Shown here one piece after another: positions 33,449-41,278 of a stretch of DNA of 43,756 nucleotides. A program made the position numbers and the translations under genes. This DNA is from an uncultured Opitutia bacterium (GTDB lineage Bacteria > Verrucomicrobiota > Verrucomicrobiia > Opitutales > Opitutaceae), in the NCBI GenBank assembly GCA_903873805.1, contig CAIQQB010000155.1, positions 1-43,756 of the forward strand. The letters run 5' to 3'. How positions within the stretch are numbered: position 1 is the first letter of the stretch; each line of letters starts with the position of its first letter. The notes below the pieces were generated by a model. That model did no database searches. It saw nothing but the letters and a program-made list of their open reading frames with translations, and had not been told where the DNA came from.

Positions 33449-34729
33449 ATGACGACGCCCGCCGCGCCCCGCGAGATCAGACGCCTCCGCGACCTCTCCC
33501 CGCCCCAGTGGAAATCCGGCGTTGCCGCCTGGCTCGGCTGGCTCTTCGACGGACTCGAGCTGCACCTCTACACGCTCGTCGCCACCCCCCTCGTGGTCCA
33601 CCTGCTCGGCGCCGTCAGCAGCGCCGACCCGGAGGTGAAGAAAAAGTCCGCCTACATCCAAGCCGCTTTTCTCATCGGCTGGGCGGTGGGCGGCGCGTTC
33701 TTCGGCCGGCTCGGCGACCGGCTCGGCCGCAGCCGCACGCTTGCCCTCACCGTGCTCACCTACGCCCTCTGCACCGGGCTCTGCACCCTCGCCCAGACGT
33801 GGTGGCAGCTCATGCTCTTCCGCTTTGTCGCCGCGCTGGGCATCGGCGGCGAGTGGGCGGTCGGCGCCTCGTTGCTCGCCGAAACCTGGCCGCGCGCCTG
33901 GCGGCCGTGGCTCGCCGCGATACTGCAGACCGGCGTGAACCTCGGCATCCTCGGCGCAGCCGGACTCGTCTGGCTGCTCCTGCCGCTGCTGCCCCCGCAG
34001 TCCGAGCGCTATGTCTTTCTCATTGGCATCCTGCCGGCGCTGCTGGTGTTCTGGATTCGCCGACAGGTTCCCGAACCCGAGGCTTGGCGGAACGCCGAGG
34101 AATCGGTGGCGGTCAAACCCAGTGTGCCCGATCTCTTCCGTGGCGGAATCGCACGGACGACCTGGATCACCACCGCCGTCTGAGCGCTCAGCCTGTCGGC
34201 CTGGTGGCTCTTCGCCTTCTGGCATCCGCAACACCTCCGGCGGCTGCTGGAAGAGGCGCACACGCCGGCGGCGGAAATCACGCCGCTTATCACCCGGGCG
34301 TTCTTCACTGTCATCGCGGTATCCATCGTGGGCAATTTTGCCGCCAGCTGGCTGGCCCGGCAGCTGGGCTATCCGCGCGCCATCCTGCTCTGTCTGCTCG
34401 GACTCGGCGGCGGCATGATCGGGGCCTTCGGCGTGCCGCGCGGCTTCGCCGAGCTCGCCTGGTTCTGGTGTCCGCTCACCGGATTCTTCTCCGGGGTGTT
34501 CGGTCTGTTCACCATGTATCTGCCGCCGCTGTTCCCGACGCTGCTGCGCACGACCGGCGCGGGATTCTGTTACAACATCGGCCGCCTCGCGGCCGCGGCG
34601 GCCCAGCTCGTGTTTGGAGTGTTCGCGACCGTGGGTGACCTGAGACAGGCGCTGCTGTGGTCGAGTCTCCTCGCCCTCGCCGGCGCGCTCGCCGCCCACT
34701 GGCTGCCCGAGCCCTCAGCGGATGCGTGA
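33449..34729 (+). pseudogene. Major facilitator superfamily transporter interrupted by in-frame TGA
   Basis: The frame encodes a 12-helix MFS transporter of about 426 residues. Diagnostic parts are GVAAWLGWLFDGLELHLYTL in helix 1, the loop GRLGDRLGRSRTL between helices 2 and 3, and FRFVAALGIGGEWAVGASLLAETWP in helices 4-5. This pattern fits the sialate/shikimate-type metabolite:H+ symporters. A TGA at 34181-34183 (codon 245, after TTAV) ends translation at the sixth helix region. The same frame continues with no shift as ALSLSAWWLFAFWHPQH and the last six helices to the TGA at 34727. A TGG or TGC to TGA change would explain it. A half transporter should be inactive; residual assembly error is possible. 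Confidence 0.85.
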
Positions 34730-34742
34730 GCCACTAGAGGGC

Positions 34743-34757
34743 GGGATCGCCGATCCC
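34743..34757. repeat. Eroded REP-like palindrome, GGGATC variant
   Basis: A 6-bp perfect stem GGGATC/GATCCC with loop GCC. It differs from the CCGGGGTC family by a paired change (G to A on one arm and C to T on the other), so the fold is kept while the sequence changes. The foot is not GTAG but CTAGAG-like. Confidence 0.4.
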
Positions 34758-34917
34758 TGAATTAAAGTTATCCGGGATGGGCAATAACTTAATGAGGCCG
34801 GTGCGATAGGCCCACTCATTGTAGCAACAAGGGATCGACCTTTCGTCGTGTGCTGGTCGAAGAGCACTCAATCAAGGCCTCAGCAAAATGAGGCCCGACA
34901 GAGGGACTGAGTTGGGC

Positions 34918-34940
34918 GTAGCCGGAGTCGTCGCCCCCGG
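34918..34940. repeat. Degenerate REP copy, CCGGGGTC subfamily
   Basis: A GTAG foot (34918-34921) is followed by CCGGAGTC-GTC-GCCCCCGG. Two stem positions no longer pair as in the complete copies. No inverted partner was found nearby. Confidence 0.5.
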
Positions 34941-35003
34941 TTATTTGGTCTGGTTCCTCTCGCCTTCGGAAATTGCGACCATACCCGACCTCGCGCGATT
35001 GCC

Positions 35004-35357
35004 TCAGCGGCCGATGCTCAGGGGGTTCAGTTCGTAAACCGCGTAGAGCGCGGCCAGGATCAGCACCAGCGCCACCACCTTCAGCACGCAGGTCTGGTCC
35101 CGCTTCCGGTAACCGATGCCAGCCAGCGCCGACAGGCCCAGCCAGGCGACCAGCTTGATGATAATCCAGAGCGGCCAGCCGACGACCAGCTTGGCCTTCA
35201 ACCCGAAGCCGCTGATCAGCACCAACAGGCTGAGGATGCCCGTCGTCATGAGGACGCATTTCCTCGACTCCGGCGGGGCCGCAAACGCGTAGAACGTGTA
35301 ACCGGTCAGGGCCAGCAGGGAGAAAACGTGGAGGATGTGATGGAAAGCGATGCTCAT
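35004..35357 (-). CDS. Small membrane protein, four predicted helices, unassigned
   Basis: A 117-residue hydrophobic protein starting MSIAFHHILHVFSLLALTGYTFYAFA, with three more helices: CVLMTTGILSLLVLISGFG, VGWPLWIIIKLVAWLGLSAL and LKVVALVLILAALYAVY. The His-containing first helix and short loops resemble SirB-like or other small four-helix membrane proteins, but I cannot assign the family with confidence. The ATG at 35357 is preferred over an upstream extension to 35396, because the added residues are basic and the first helix would then be internal. The gene is isolated; nothing of known function is adjacent. Confidence 0.7.
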   Translation of the reverse strand: MSIAFHHILHVFSLLALTGYTFYAFAAPPESRKCVLMTTGILSLLVLISGFGLKAKLVVGWPLWIIIKLVAWLGLSALAGIGYRKRDQTCVLKVVALVLILAALYAVYELNPLSIGR

Positions 35358-35631
35358 GAAAATGTAGGTGACACCCCGCCTGTGCCGCGGGCCCAAAGGC
35401 TCAGGACCTTTTTAGTTTAAAGTGGGAACCACCAGACGGCTTTTGCTTTCCGATTTACGGCCTAGCAGCCACCGCCAGATCGCGGCCCCCGGTATAATTT
35501 AAAGGAAAGAGCAGTTATTGAAAGCACCTCGAACACTGCAGGGTGTCGGGGTCACCATGCCCCGCCCTCCCCCGCCGTCAAACTGCAAACTTCCCCCGCC
35601 CGGGCTTTTTCTGCTTGATAAAACGCCGGCC
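35358..35631. other. Non-coding gap
   Basis: No credible gene in these 274 bp. A TATAAT occurs at 35493-35498 on the plus strand, but with no good -35 element 17 bp upstream and no plus-strand gene downstream. It is therefore not called a promoter. Confidence 0.5.
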
Positions 35632-36138
35632 TCAAATCCCTTCCTCCTCCCCGGCCTCCGCTTCCGGCTCCGCTTCCGTCTCGCCGAGCACCACCGAGTC
35701 CAGATGGTGCAGGATGAGTTCCTGGATCGTCGCGAGGAAAATGTAGCACATGAACGCCCGTCGCACCGGATCGGTCAACCCGGCCAGACGGACGTCGCCG
35801 CTCTCCAGCTGGTCGTCCGGCACGTCGCCGAGAAACTGGGCCCGCAGCCGCAGCCGCAGTGCGGAACAGGCGCGCATGATGATCTCCGCGTTGGCCTCGT
35901 CGAAGGCCACCACCCCGGTGCTGAAAAACTCCCGGTCAAACAGCGCCAGCAGCGCCGCCACTTCGGTGCCCTGCGCCGCGATGAGCTCGGCCTGCCAGGC
36001 CGCGCGGAACTCCGGGTCCAGCTCGTCCAGCCGCGGCGGAGCCGCGAGGCTGTTCTGCAGCGAGTCCGCCGCCAGCTTGGCCACATCCAGCAGCGGCGCG
36101 ACCGCCGCCAGGCTGAGCTTCACCTCAATGCGCTTCAT
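35632..36138 (-). CDS. DUF2017-like protein paired with ClpS
   Basis: A 168-residue soluble protein with a helical, acidic sequence and a Glu-rich C-terminus. It has no catalytic motif I recognise. Its identity is suggested mainly by context: in Actinobacteria and some others a DUF2017 gene follows clpS, and here the start codon at 36138 overlaps the clpS end by 14 bp, which implies coupled translation. A role in Clp-dependent proteolysis is therefore an inference. FMCYIFLATIQELIL is the most hydrophobic segment but is not clearly a membrane helix. Confidence 0.7.
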   Translation of the reverse strand: MKRIEVKLSLAAVAPLLDVAKLAADSLQNSLAAPPRLDELDPEFRAAWQAELIAAQGTEVAALLALFDREFFSTGVVAFDEANAEIIMRACSALRLRLRAQFLGDVPDDQLESGDVRLAGLTDPVRRAFMCYIFLATIQELILHHLDSVVLGETEAEPEAEAGEEEGI

Positions 36139-36424
36139 CAGGCTCGAGGATGGCGGACAGATGCCATTGTTGCAACGTGTAGCTGTAATGCTCGGCCTTT
36201 TCCCGCAGGCCGGTCCAGACCACCGAGCGGCCCAGCTCGTGGACTTCCAGCATGTGGCGCCGCGCCGTCGGCTCGTCGAAGCCCAGCACCTTCTGGAAGA
36301 CCAGAACCACGTAGGACATCAGGTTGACGGGATCGTTGAGCACCACCACCCGCCAGGCGCCCTCAAGGGCCAGTTCGGGGTGAAGGGCATGCTGCGGAGC
36401 GGTGCTGGACTGAATTCGGTTCAA
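36125..36424 (-). CDS. clpS: ATP-dependent Clp protease adaptor ClpS
   Basis: A 99-residue adaptor that delivers N-degron substrates to ClpAP/ClpCP. The core reads WRVVVLNDPVNLMSYVVLVFQKVLGFDEPTARRHMLEVHELGRSVVW. The Asn-Asp pair and the His in RHMLEVHELG are the residues that bind the substrate N-terminus and the metabolic partner. TTG at 36424 is chosen because a GTG at 36484 would add residues encoded by a GC-rich hairpin. The N-terminal tail before the core is about 23 residues, normal for ClpS. It overlaps the next gene by 14 bp. ClpA or ClpC is not in the window. Confidence 0.92.
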   Translation of the reverse strand: MNRIQSSTAPQHALHPELALEGAWRVVVLNDPVNLMSYVVLVFQKVLGFDEPTARRHMLEVHELGRSVVWTGLREKAEHYSYTLQQWHLSAILEPDEAH

Positions 36425-36512
36425 TGGAAACGCATTAAAAGTCCCGCGGCGCCGCGCGCAACCCCGCAGCGCGGGTTTTTGCACGGCCCTGGGGCAGGCT
36501 AGGTCAATCCCT

Positions 36513-36537
36513 CCCTGCGCGCACGCGCAGGGCTACA
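36513..36537 (-). repeat. Single REP-like hairpin, CCCTGCGC subfamily
   Basis: Read on the minus strand: TGTAG, then an 8-bp stem CCCTGCGC/GCGCAGGG with loop GTGC. It shares the GTAG foot and the 8-bp stem length with the other families but has an unrelated stem sequence. It lies between clpS and the end of proS. No inverted partner is nearby. Confidence 0.65.
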
Positions 36538-36586
36538 CAGTCCGTGTGGCCCGGCGCGTGAGCGGCGGATCAGACGGGGCGCGACC

Positions 36587-38365
36587 TCAGGCCGGTGCCT
36601 GGGTCGAACCCGCCGCAGCCCGGACCGCCGCGGCCAGCTGGGCTCCGGCCTCGGCCAGGGGGACCTTGACCACGTCCTTGGCCGAACGCCGCTTGAGCTC
36701 GATGATGCCCTCCTTCAGGCCCTTGCCGCCGATCGTCACGCGCAGCGGCACGCCGATCAGGTCGGCATCCTTGAATTTCACGCCGGGTCGTTCCGCCCGG
36801 TCGTCGATCAGCACATCCGCCCCGGCACCCTCGGCCGCGGCGGCGAGCTGTTTCGCCAGGTCCATCGCCTCCGGCAGCTGGGGATCGAGCACGCAGATCA
36901 GAAGCTGAAACGGAGCCACCGCCCAGGGCCACACGATGCCGTCGGCATCATGGCTCTGCTCGATGATGGCCTGCAGCGTCCGGCCGATGCCGATGCCGTA
37001 GCAGCCCATCACCATCGGATGCGACTGCTTCTGGTCGTCGGTGTAGACCGCGCCGTAACGCTCGGAATACTTCGTGCCGAGCTTGAAGATGTGACCCACC
37101 TCGATGCCGCGCCGCACCAGCAGGGGCTGGCCGGACAGCGGACAAGGCTCGCCCGGCCGCACGCGCCGGAAATCGCCGAACTGGGTGATGGCGAGGTCGC
37201 GGGTGACGTTGACATGGCGCAGGTGAACCCCGTCCCGGTTCGCGCCGGTGGTGCCGTTGCCGATGAGTCGGATCGCCTGGTCGGCAAAGACGCCCGCAAG
37301 GGCCGACGGATTCTTGATCGTGCCGCGGACCGCCCCGAGGCTGCCGGGTTTGGCGCCCATGACCGGCTCGATCTCGTCCGGGGTCGCCGGACGGAACAGC
37401 GTGAAGCCCAGCGAGCCCAGCTTGGCCTCCTCCAACTCGTCGCAGCCGCGCAGGATGACGAGGAACGGTTTCCCGTCGCCCATGAACACCAGCGTTTTGA
37501 ACTGCGCCGTCGCGGGAACCGAGTAGGGAGCGGCCTCCAGGGCTGCGATCGTGACCACGCCGGGCGTGGCCAGATCCTCGAGCGCGCCCTCCGGGGCGGC
37601 ATCGACCAGATCCGCGGGTACCAGCGCGCTCGTCGCCTTCTCCCGGTTGGCCGCGTAGCCGCTCGCCTCGCAATAGATCACATCGTCGTCGCCCACCTCG
37701 GCGGGCACCATGAACTCATGGGAAAAGCTGCCGCCCATCACGCCGGTGTCGGCCTCGACCGCAATCGCATGCGCCCCGATTCGGCGGAAGAAGCTCACGT
37801 AGGCGGCCTTCATCTTCTGATAGCTCGCGATCGCATGGGCGTCGTCCACGTCAAAGGAATAGGCGTCCATCATCACGAATTCGCGCGCCCGCATCAGGCC
37901 GTAGCGCGGGCGGATCTCGTTGCGGAATTTGGTGGCGATCTGGTAGAAGTTCTTGGGCAGGTCGCGGTAGCTGGTGATCTCGGCCTTGATCAGAGGCGTG
38001 ATCACTTCCTCGTGGGTCGGCCCCAGCACAAACTCCGGCTCGCGACCCGCGCGCTTGCCGTCGCCCGCATGGTCGGCGCGGAACATGATCTCCCGGGCGG
38101 CCGGCCAGCGCGGACCCTGCTGCCAGTTCTCCGCCGGATGCAGGTGCGGCATCCACAGCTCGATGGCCCCAGCCGCGTCGAGCTCCTCCCGGCAGATCTG
38201 CGACAGCTTCTGCATCACCCGCAGCCCGAGCGGCAGGTAGGTGTAGAGGCCGCCGCCGAGCTTGCGGACGAGACCGGCGCGCACGAGCAGCTTGTGCGAG
38301 GCGATTTCGGCGTCGGCCGGGCTTTCCTTCAGGGTGGGAATAAAATACAGCGACCAGAGTTTCAT
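36587..38365 (-). CDS. proS: Prolyl-tRNA synthetase, bacterial type
   Basis: A 592-residue class II synthetase that charges tRNA-Pro. The start MKLWSLYFIPTLKESPADAEI and LLVRAGLVRKLGGGLYTYLPLG are typical of the bacterial form. Motif 2 contains KFRNEIRPRYGLMRAREFVMMDAYSF, and motif 3 is GIGIGRTLQAI. The bacterial insertion (editing, YbaK-like) domain lies between motifs 2 and 3 (about 225-395), including FKTLVFMGDGKPFLVILRGCDELEEAKL. The C-terminal anticodon-binding domain has QLLICVLDPQLPEAMDLAKQLAAAAEG. ATG 38365 is preferred over an upstream extension of 13 codons. A lone GTAG-type repeat lies downstream, between this gene and clpS. Confidence 0.97.
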   Translation of the reverse strand: MKLWSLYFIPTLKESPADAEIASHKLLVRAGLVRKLGGGLYTYLPLGLRVMQKLSQICREELDAAGAIELWMPHLHPAENWQQGPRWPAAREIMFRADHAGDGKRAGREPEFVLGPTHEEVITPLIKAEITSYRDLPKNFYQIATKFRNEIRPRYGLMRAREFVMMDAYSFDVDDAHAIASYQKMKAAYVSFFRRIGAHAIAVEADTGVMGGSFSHEFMVPAEVGDDDVIYCEASGYAANREKATSALVPADLVDAAPEGALEDLATPGVVTIAALEAAPYSVPATAQFKTLVFMGDGKPFLVILRGCDELEEAKLGSLGFTLFRPATPDEIEPVMGAKPGSLGAVRGTIKNPSALAGVFADQAIRLIGNGTTGANRDGVHLRHVNVTRDLAITQFGDFRRVRPGEPCPLSGQPLLVRRGIEVGHIFKLGTKYSERYGAVYTDDQKQSHPMVMGCYGIGIGRTLQAIIEQSHDADGIVWPWAVAPFQLLICVLDPQLPEAMDLAKQLAAAAEGAGADVLIDDRAERPGVKFKDADLIGVPLRVTIGGKGLKEGIIELKRRSAKDVVKVPLAEAGAQLAAAVRAAAGSTQAPA

Positions 38366-38601
38366 GGAGCCCGCGAACGAATCAGCCAGCCGCCCCCGCG
38401 GCAATTGAATTTGCTCCCGGGACGGTGAATCCGGCGCATCTTAGGTTCTCATCAGGACGATCCGGCTGGAAATGTAGGCGGCGTGCCCTCCCCCCGCTTC
38501 CCTATCGAATCCGCCCCAGCCCGTTTCAGCTTTTCAGTCTTTCAGCTTTTCCGTTCCCTTCCCGCCTTGCCCTCCTCCGCCGGCCCTTTTCAATCCCGCC
38601 C

Positions 38602-39219
38602 ATGACCGCCCAGCCCAGCCGCCGTCCGTGGCCGATGAAGTGGATCGCCCTCGCGATCGTCGCCTTCATCGTGCCCTACACTTGGCTGACGCTGAAATAC
38701 CGCAAACCCGGTCCGGCCTACGAGCCCTACGCGGACAACAAGAACCGCGCCAACGTCAGCCGGCTGCTCTCCGCCGGCTACCAGCGCCTCGCCGCCGCCG
38801 CCGAACGCCCCGCCGAGGCCGGCCGCACCGGCGTCACCGCCACGGCCCGCGTGACGGAGGTTCCCGGCGGACTGCCCTTCACCCTGACCCAATCGCTGGT
38901 CGACCAACCCCGTTTGCCGCAGGCTTTCTCCTCCGTCTCGGCCCCCGGCGAAGGCAGTGCGTCGGCCGACTACCGGCTGGCGTTCAACTGTGTGCTGCCC
39001 GACTACAAGGAGCAGCTTGCCGGTGCCGAGGTCTACGTGCGGGAACACACCGTGGTGATTGTCCCGCTGTTTGAACCCATCCAGGGCAGCCTGCTCGCCC
39101 GCACACAGGAAAGCCTGGTCGCCATCACCCTGCCCGCCGGCACGCTCAAGCCGGGCCATTACACCCTCACGCTGGCAGCCACCGGGCGCTCGCGCCAGTG
39201 GACGGTGGACGTCAAGTAA
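38602..39219 (+). CDS. Unassigned membrane-anchored protein
   Basis: A 205-residue protein with an N-terminal membrane anchor (PMKWIALAIVAFIVPYTWLTL) and no recognised motif. The following segment LKYRKPGPAYEPYADNKNRANVSRLLSAGYQRL is polar and strongly charged. The rest resembles a beta-rich periplasmic domain ending GHYTLTLAATGRSRQWTVDVK, possibly Ig-like or a jelly-roll. I do not recognise the family. The ATG at 38602 is preferred over a long upstream extension that is rich in Ser/Pro/Phe. It is divergent from proS (236 bp between starts). A role at the envelope is an inference. Confidence 0.7.
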   Translation: MTAQPSRRPWPMKWIALAIVAFIVPYTWLTLKYRKPGPAYEPYADNKNRANVSRLLSAGYQRLAAAAERPAEAGRTGVTATARVTEVPGGLPFTLTQSLVDQPRLPQAFSSVSAPGEGSASADYRLAFNCVLPDYKEQLAGAEVYVREHTVVIVPLFEPIQGSLLARTQESLVAITLPAGTLKPGHYTLTLAATGRSRQWTVDVK

Positions 39220-39577
39220 GCGGGATGGACGGTTCAGTTGTAGGGGCGCAGGCTTGCTGCGCCCTCGGTATTTGAAGACAATGTTTTCCCGCGAATCACG
39301 CGGAAGGACGCGGATGGCGCTATTGACAGAAGGGGTTGGTTTGGGCGCGGACTTCGCAGCGGTGTCCGTGCCGGTACATCGCTGATTCGGGCGCAGCAAG
39401 TCTGCGCCCCTACGATGAAACCAGAGCGGGGCGAGGGCGCCCCGGCCCCAGGGCGGAAGCGGGCTCAGCGAGCTGGCCTACAGCCGGATTCGTCGGAATT
39501 GCGAGGTGAGGGCACCCCACCTGCATCGGAAGAGAGCCCGTTCCTGAGGATCTGGCGGGATTTCTGCTCCGCTTCGG
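39220..39577. other. Non-coding gap with paired REP elements
   Basis: A 358-bp convergent gap between the unassigned gene and recN, with no credible coding frame. It contains the GGGCGCAG repeat pair at 39239-39413. The remaining 160 bp before the recN stop are featureless to the eye. Confidence 0.6.
39239..39413. repeat. REP-like inverted pair, GGGCGCAG subfamily, with nested fragment
   Basis: The left copy has a GTAG foot (39240-39243), an 8-bp stem GGGCGCAG/CTGCGCCC and a loop GCTTG. The right copy is inverted, with the same stem, loop ACTTG and the foot at its outer edge. The 125-bp interior contains CGCGAATCACGCGGA near 39290, which resembles the ends of the MITE-like element near 25.5 kb. 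So one repeat may have inserted into or carried another. Confidence 0.75.
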
Positions 39578-41242
39578 CTAACGCTTGCCCAGCAGTTCCT
39601 CGGCGTGGGCCAGGGCGCTTTTGGCGGCGCGGTCGCCCAGCATCCGCGCCAGCTCGCCGACCCGGGCCTTGCGGGTGGTGTGGAGCGGCGTGATGCTGAC
39701 AACCGTCCGGCCGGCGACCTCGTCCTTGGTCACGACAAAATGGGTGTCGCCCTGCGCCGCCACCTGAGGGAGATGCGTCACACAGAACACCTGCCGGTCC
39801 CGCGCGATCGCCGCCATCTTCTCGCCCACCACGCGGCCGATCTCCCCACCGACGTTGGCGTCCACCTCGTCAAAGACCAGCACCGGCACGTCATCGAGGT
39901 CCGCCAGGATGGTTTTGAGCGCGAGCATGACGCGCGCAAGCTCGCCGCTGGACGCCACCCGGTTCAGCGGGAGCGGTGCCTCGCCGACGTTGGGCGAAAA
40001 TAGAAATTCCGCCCCGCTGTCACCGGTGGGGCCGGGCTCGGGCAGCGTCACGATCCGCACCGAAAAATCCGCCCGCTTGAACCCCAGTTCCGCAATCCCC
40101 TTCGCTGCCGCACGGCCCAGCTCCTTCCCGGCCTTCTCGCGCAACAGCCGCAGATCCTTCCCGGTCTTCTTCACCGCGCGCTCGGCGTCGGCGATCCGGC
40201 CGTCCAGCCGGAGCAGTGCGCCCTCCAGATCGCCCTGCACCTCCAACCGGCGCCGGAGGTCTTCGCGGGCGGCTTGCACCGCCGCCAGATCGCCGCCATG
40301 CCGCCGCTTGAGCTCCAGCCAGGTGTTGAGTTTCGCCTGCAGCTGTTCCGCCTGTTCCGGGTCAAACACGAGCTGCTGGGCGAGCGCGGCAAACTCGGCG
40401 CCAAGGTCGTTGAGCTCGATGGCGGTCGAACTTAGCCGGTCCGCCAGCGGCTGGCTCGCGGCATCGAGCGCCGCCAGCTGTTTCGCCTCCCGCAGGTGCG
40501 CGGCCAGGCGGGTTTGCACGCTGTCCTCGCCGGTCAGCCCGGCGGCCAGCCCGTCGGCCAGCGTGATCAGCTCCTGGGCCCGGCTGAACCGCTGGCTGTC
40601 CCGCTCGAGCGCCTCGACCGCCTCGGCGTTCAGCTCCAGCGCGTCCAGCCGGACCAGCTCGTTCTGCAAAAATGCGATCTGCTCGGGCGACAGCCGCGTC
40701 TCATGCGTCAGCCGTTCCCGCTCCGCCAGCAGCTCCCGCCAGCCCCGGTAGCTGTCCTGGTAAGTGGCAAGCGCGCCCCCGGACCGGCCGAAGAGGTCGA
40801 GCAGTTCCAGCTGGCAGGCTTCCTTGAGCAGGCGGCGCGGTTCGCCGGGCCCGTGAAAATCGATCCACCTTTCGCCGAGGCGCTGGAGCGCGGCCAGGGT
40901 GGCCAGACTGCCGTTGACCGTGATCTTCGGCGGTTTGTCGCGCGGGAGCACCCGCTTTAACAGCAGCACCCCGTCCTCGCACGGCGGCAGCTCCATCTCG
41001 GCGAGCAGAGCGTCGATCTTCGTGGACTCGGGAAAATACAGCGCCGCCTCAACCTCGCAGGCGGGCGCGCCCTGCCGGATGACCGTCTTGTCAGCCCGCT
41101 CGCCGGCGAGGAGGCTCAGCGCCCCCAGCAGGATGCTCTTGCCGGCACCGGTCTCGCCGGTGACGGCGGTGAATCCGCCCTCAAACTCGAGGGACACTTC
41201 CTCCAGCAGGGCGAGGTTCTTGATGCGGAGTGACTGGAGCAT
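39578..41242 (-). CDS. recN: DNA repair protein RecN
   Basis: A 554-residue SMC-like ATPase that acts in double-strand-break repair. Walker A is VTGETGAGKS (residues 27-36), the N-terminal start MLQSLRIKNLALLEEVSLEF is the family signature, and the C-terminal half has VASSGELARVMLALK (ABC signature), VLVFDEVDANVGGEIG (Walker B) and VFCVTHLPQVAA. Between these lies a coiled coil (about 160-380) that forms the arms. Length matches the family. ATG 41242 fits. It lies 36 bp after a LolA-like gene on the same strand and may share its transcript. RecN is commonly LexA-regulated, but no clear LexA box was found here. Confidence 0.96.
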   Translation of the reverse strand: MLQSLRIKNLALLEEVSLEFEGGFTAVTGETGAGKSILLGALSLLAGERADKTVIRQGAPACEVEAALYFPESTKIDALLAEMELPPCEDGVLLLKRVLPRDKPPKITVNGSLATLAALQRLGERWIDFHGPGEPRRLLKEACQLELLDLFGRSGGALATYQDSYRGWRELLAERERLTHETRLSPEQIAFLQNELVRLDALELNAEAVEALERDSQRFSRAQELITLADGLAAGLTGEDSVQTRLAAHLREAKQLAALDAASQPLADRLSSTAIELNDLGAEFAALAQQLVFDPEQAEQLQAKLNTWLELKRRHGGDLAAVQAAREDLRRRLEVQGDLEGALLRLDGRIADAERAVKKTGKDLRLLREKAGKELGRAAAKGIAELGFKRADFSVRIVTLPEPGPTGDSGAEFLFSPNVGEAPLPLNRVASSGELARVMLALKTILADLDDVPVLVFDEVDANVGGEIGRVVGEKMAAIARDRQVFCVTHLPQVAAQGDTHFVVTKDEVAGRTVVSITPLHTTRKARVGELARMLGDRAAKSALAHAEELLGKR

Positions 41243-41278
41243 GCGGTCCGGCCAAACCAGCGGTTCGCGCCCCGGGAT

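Larger units (their letters stand above)
34730..35003. other. Non-coding gap with decayed palindromes
   Basis: This 274-bp gap between the MFS gene and a small membrane-protein gene has no credible gene. It holds a palindrome GGGATC-GCC-GATCCC (34743-34757) and a degenerate REP copy with a GTAG foot (34918-34940). No promoter or terminator is evident. Confidence 0.55.

Noticed and set aside
34181-34183. Selenocysteine decoding of the UGA in the MFS transporter
   Set aside because: The codon lies in a transporter helix with no redox role, and no SECIS-like hairpin directly 3' was visible.
35493-35498. TATAAT promoter-like hexamer on the plus strand
   Set aside because: There is no -35 hexamer at the right distance and no plus-strand gene downstream.
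36463-36480. CCCGC-AGC-GCGGG followed by five T on the plus strand, a terminator-like hairpin
   Set aside because: No plus-strand gene ends nearby; both flanking genes run on the minus strand, where the T-tract is on the wrong side. It was used only to argue against the long clpS start.
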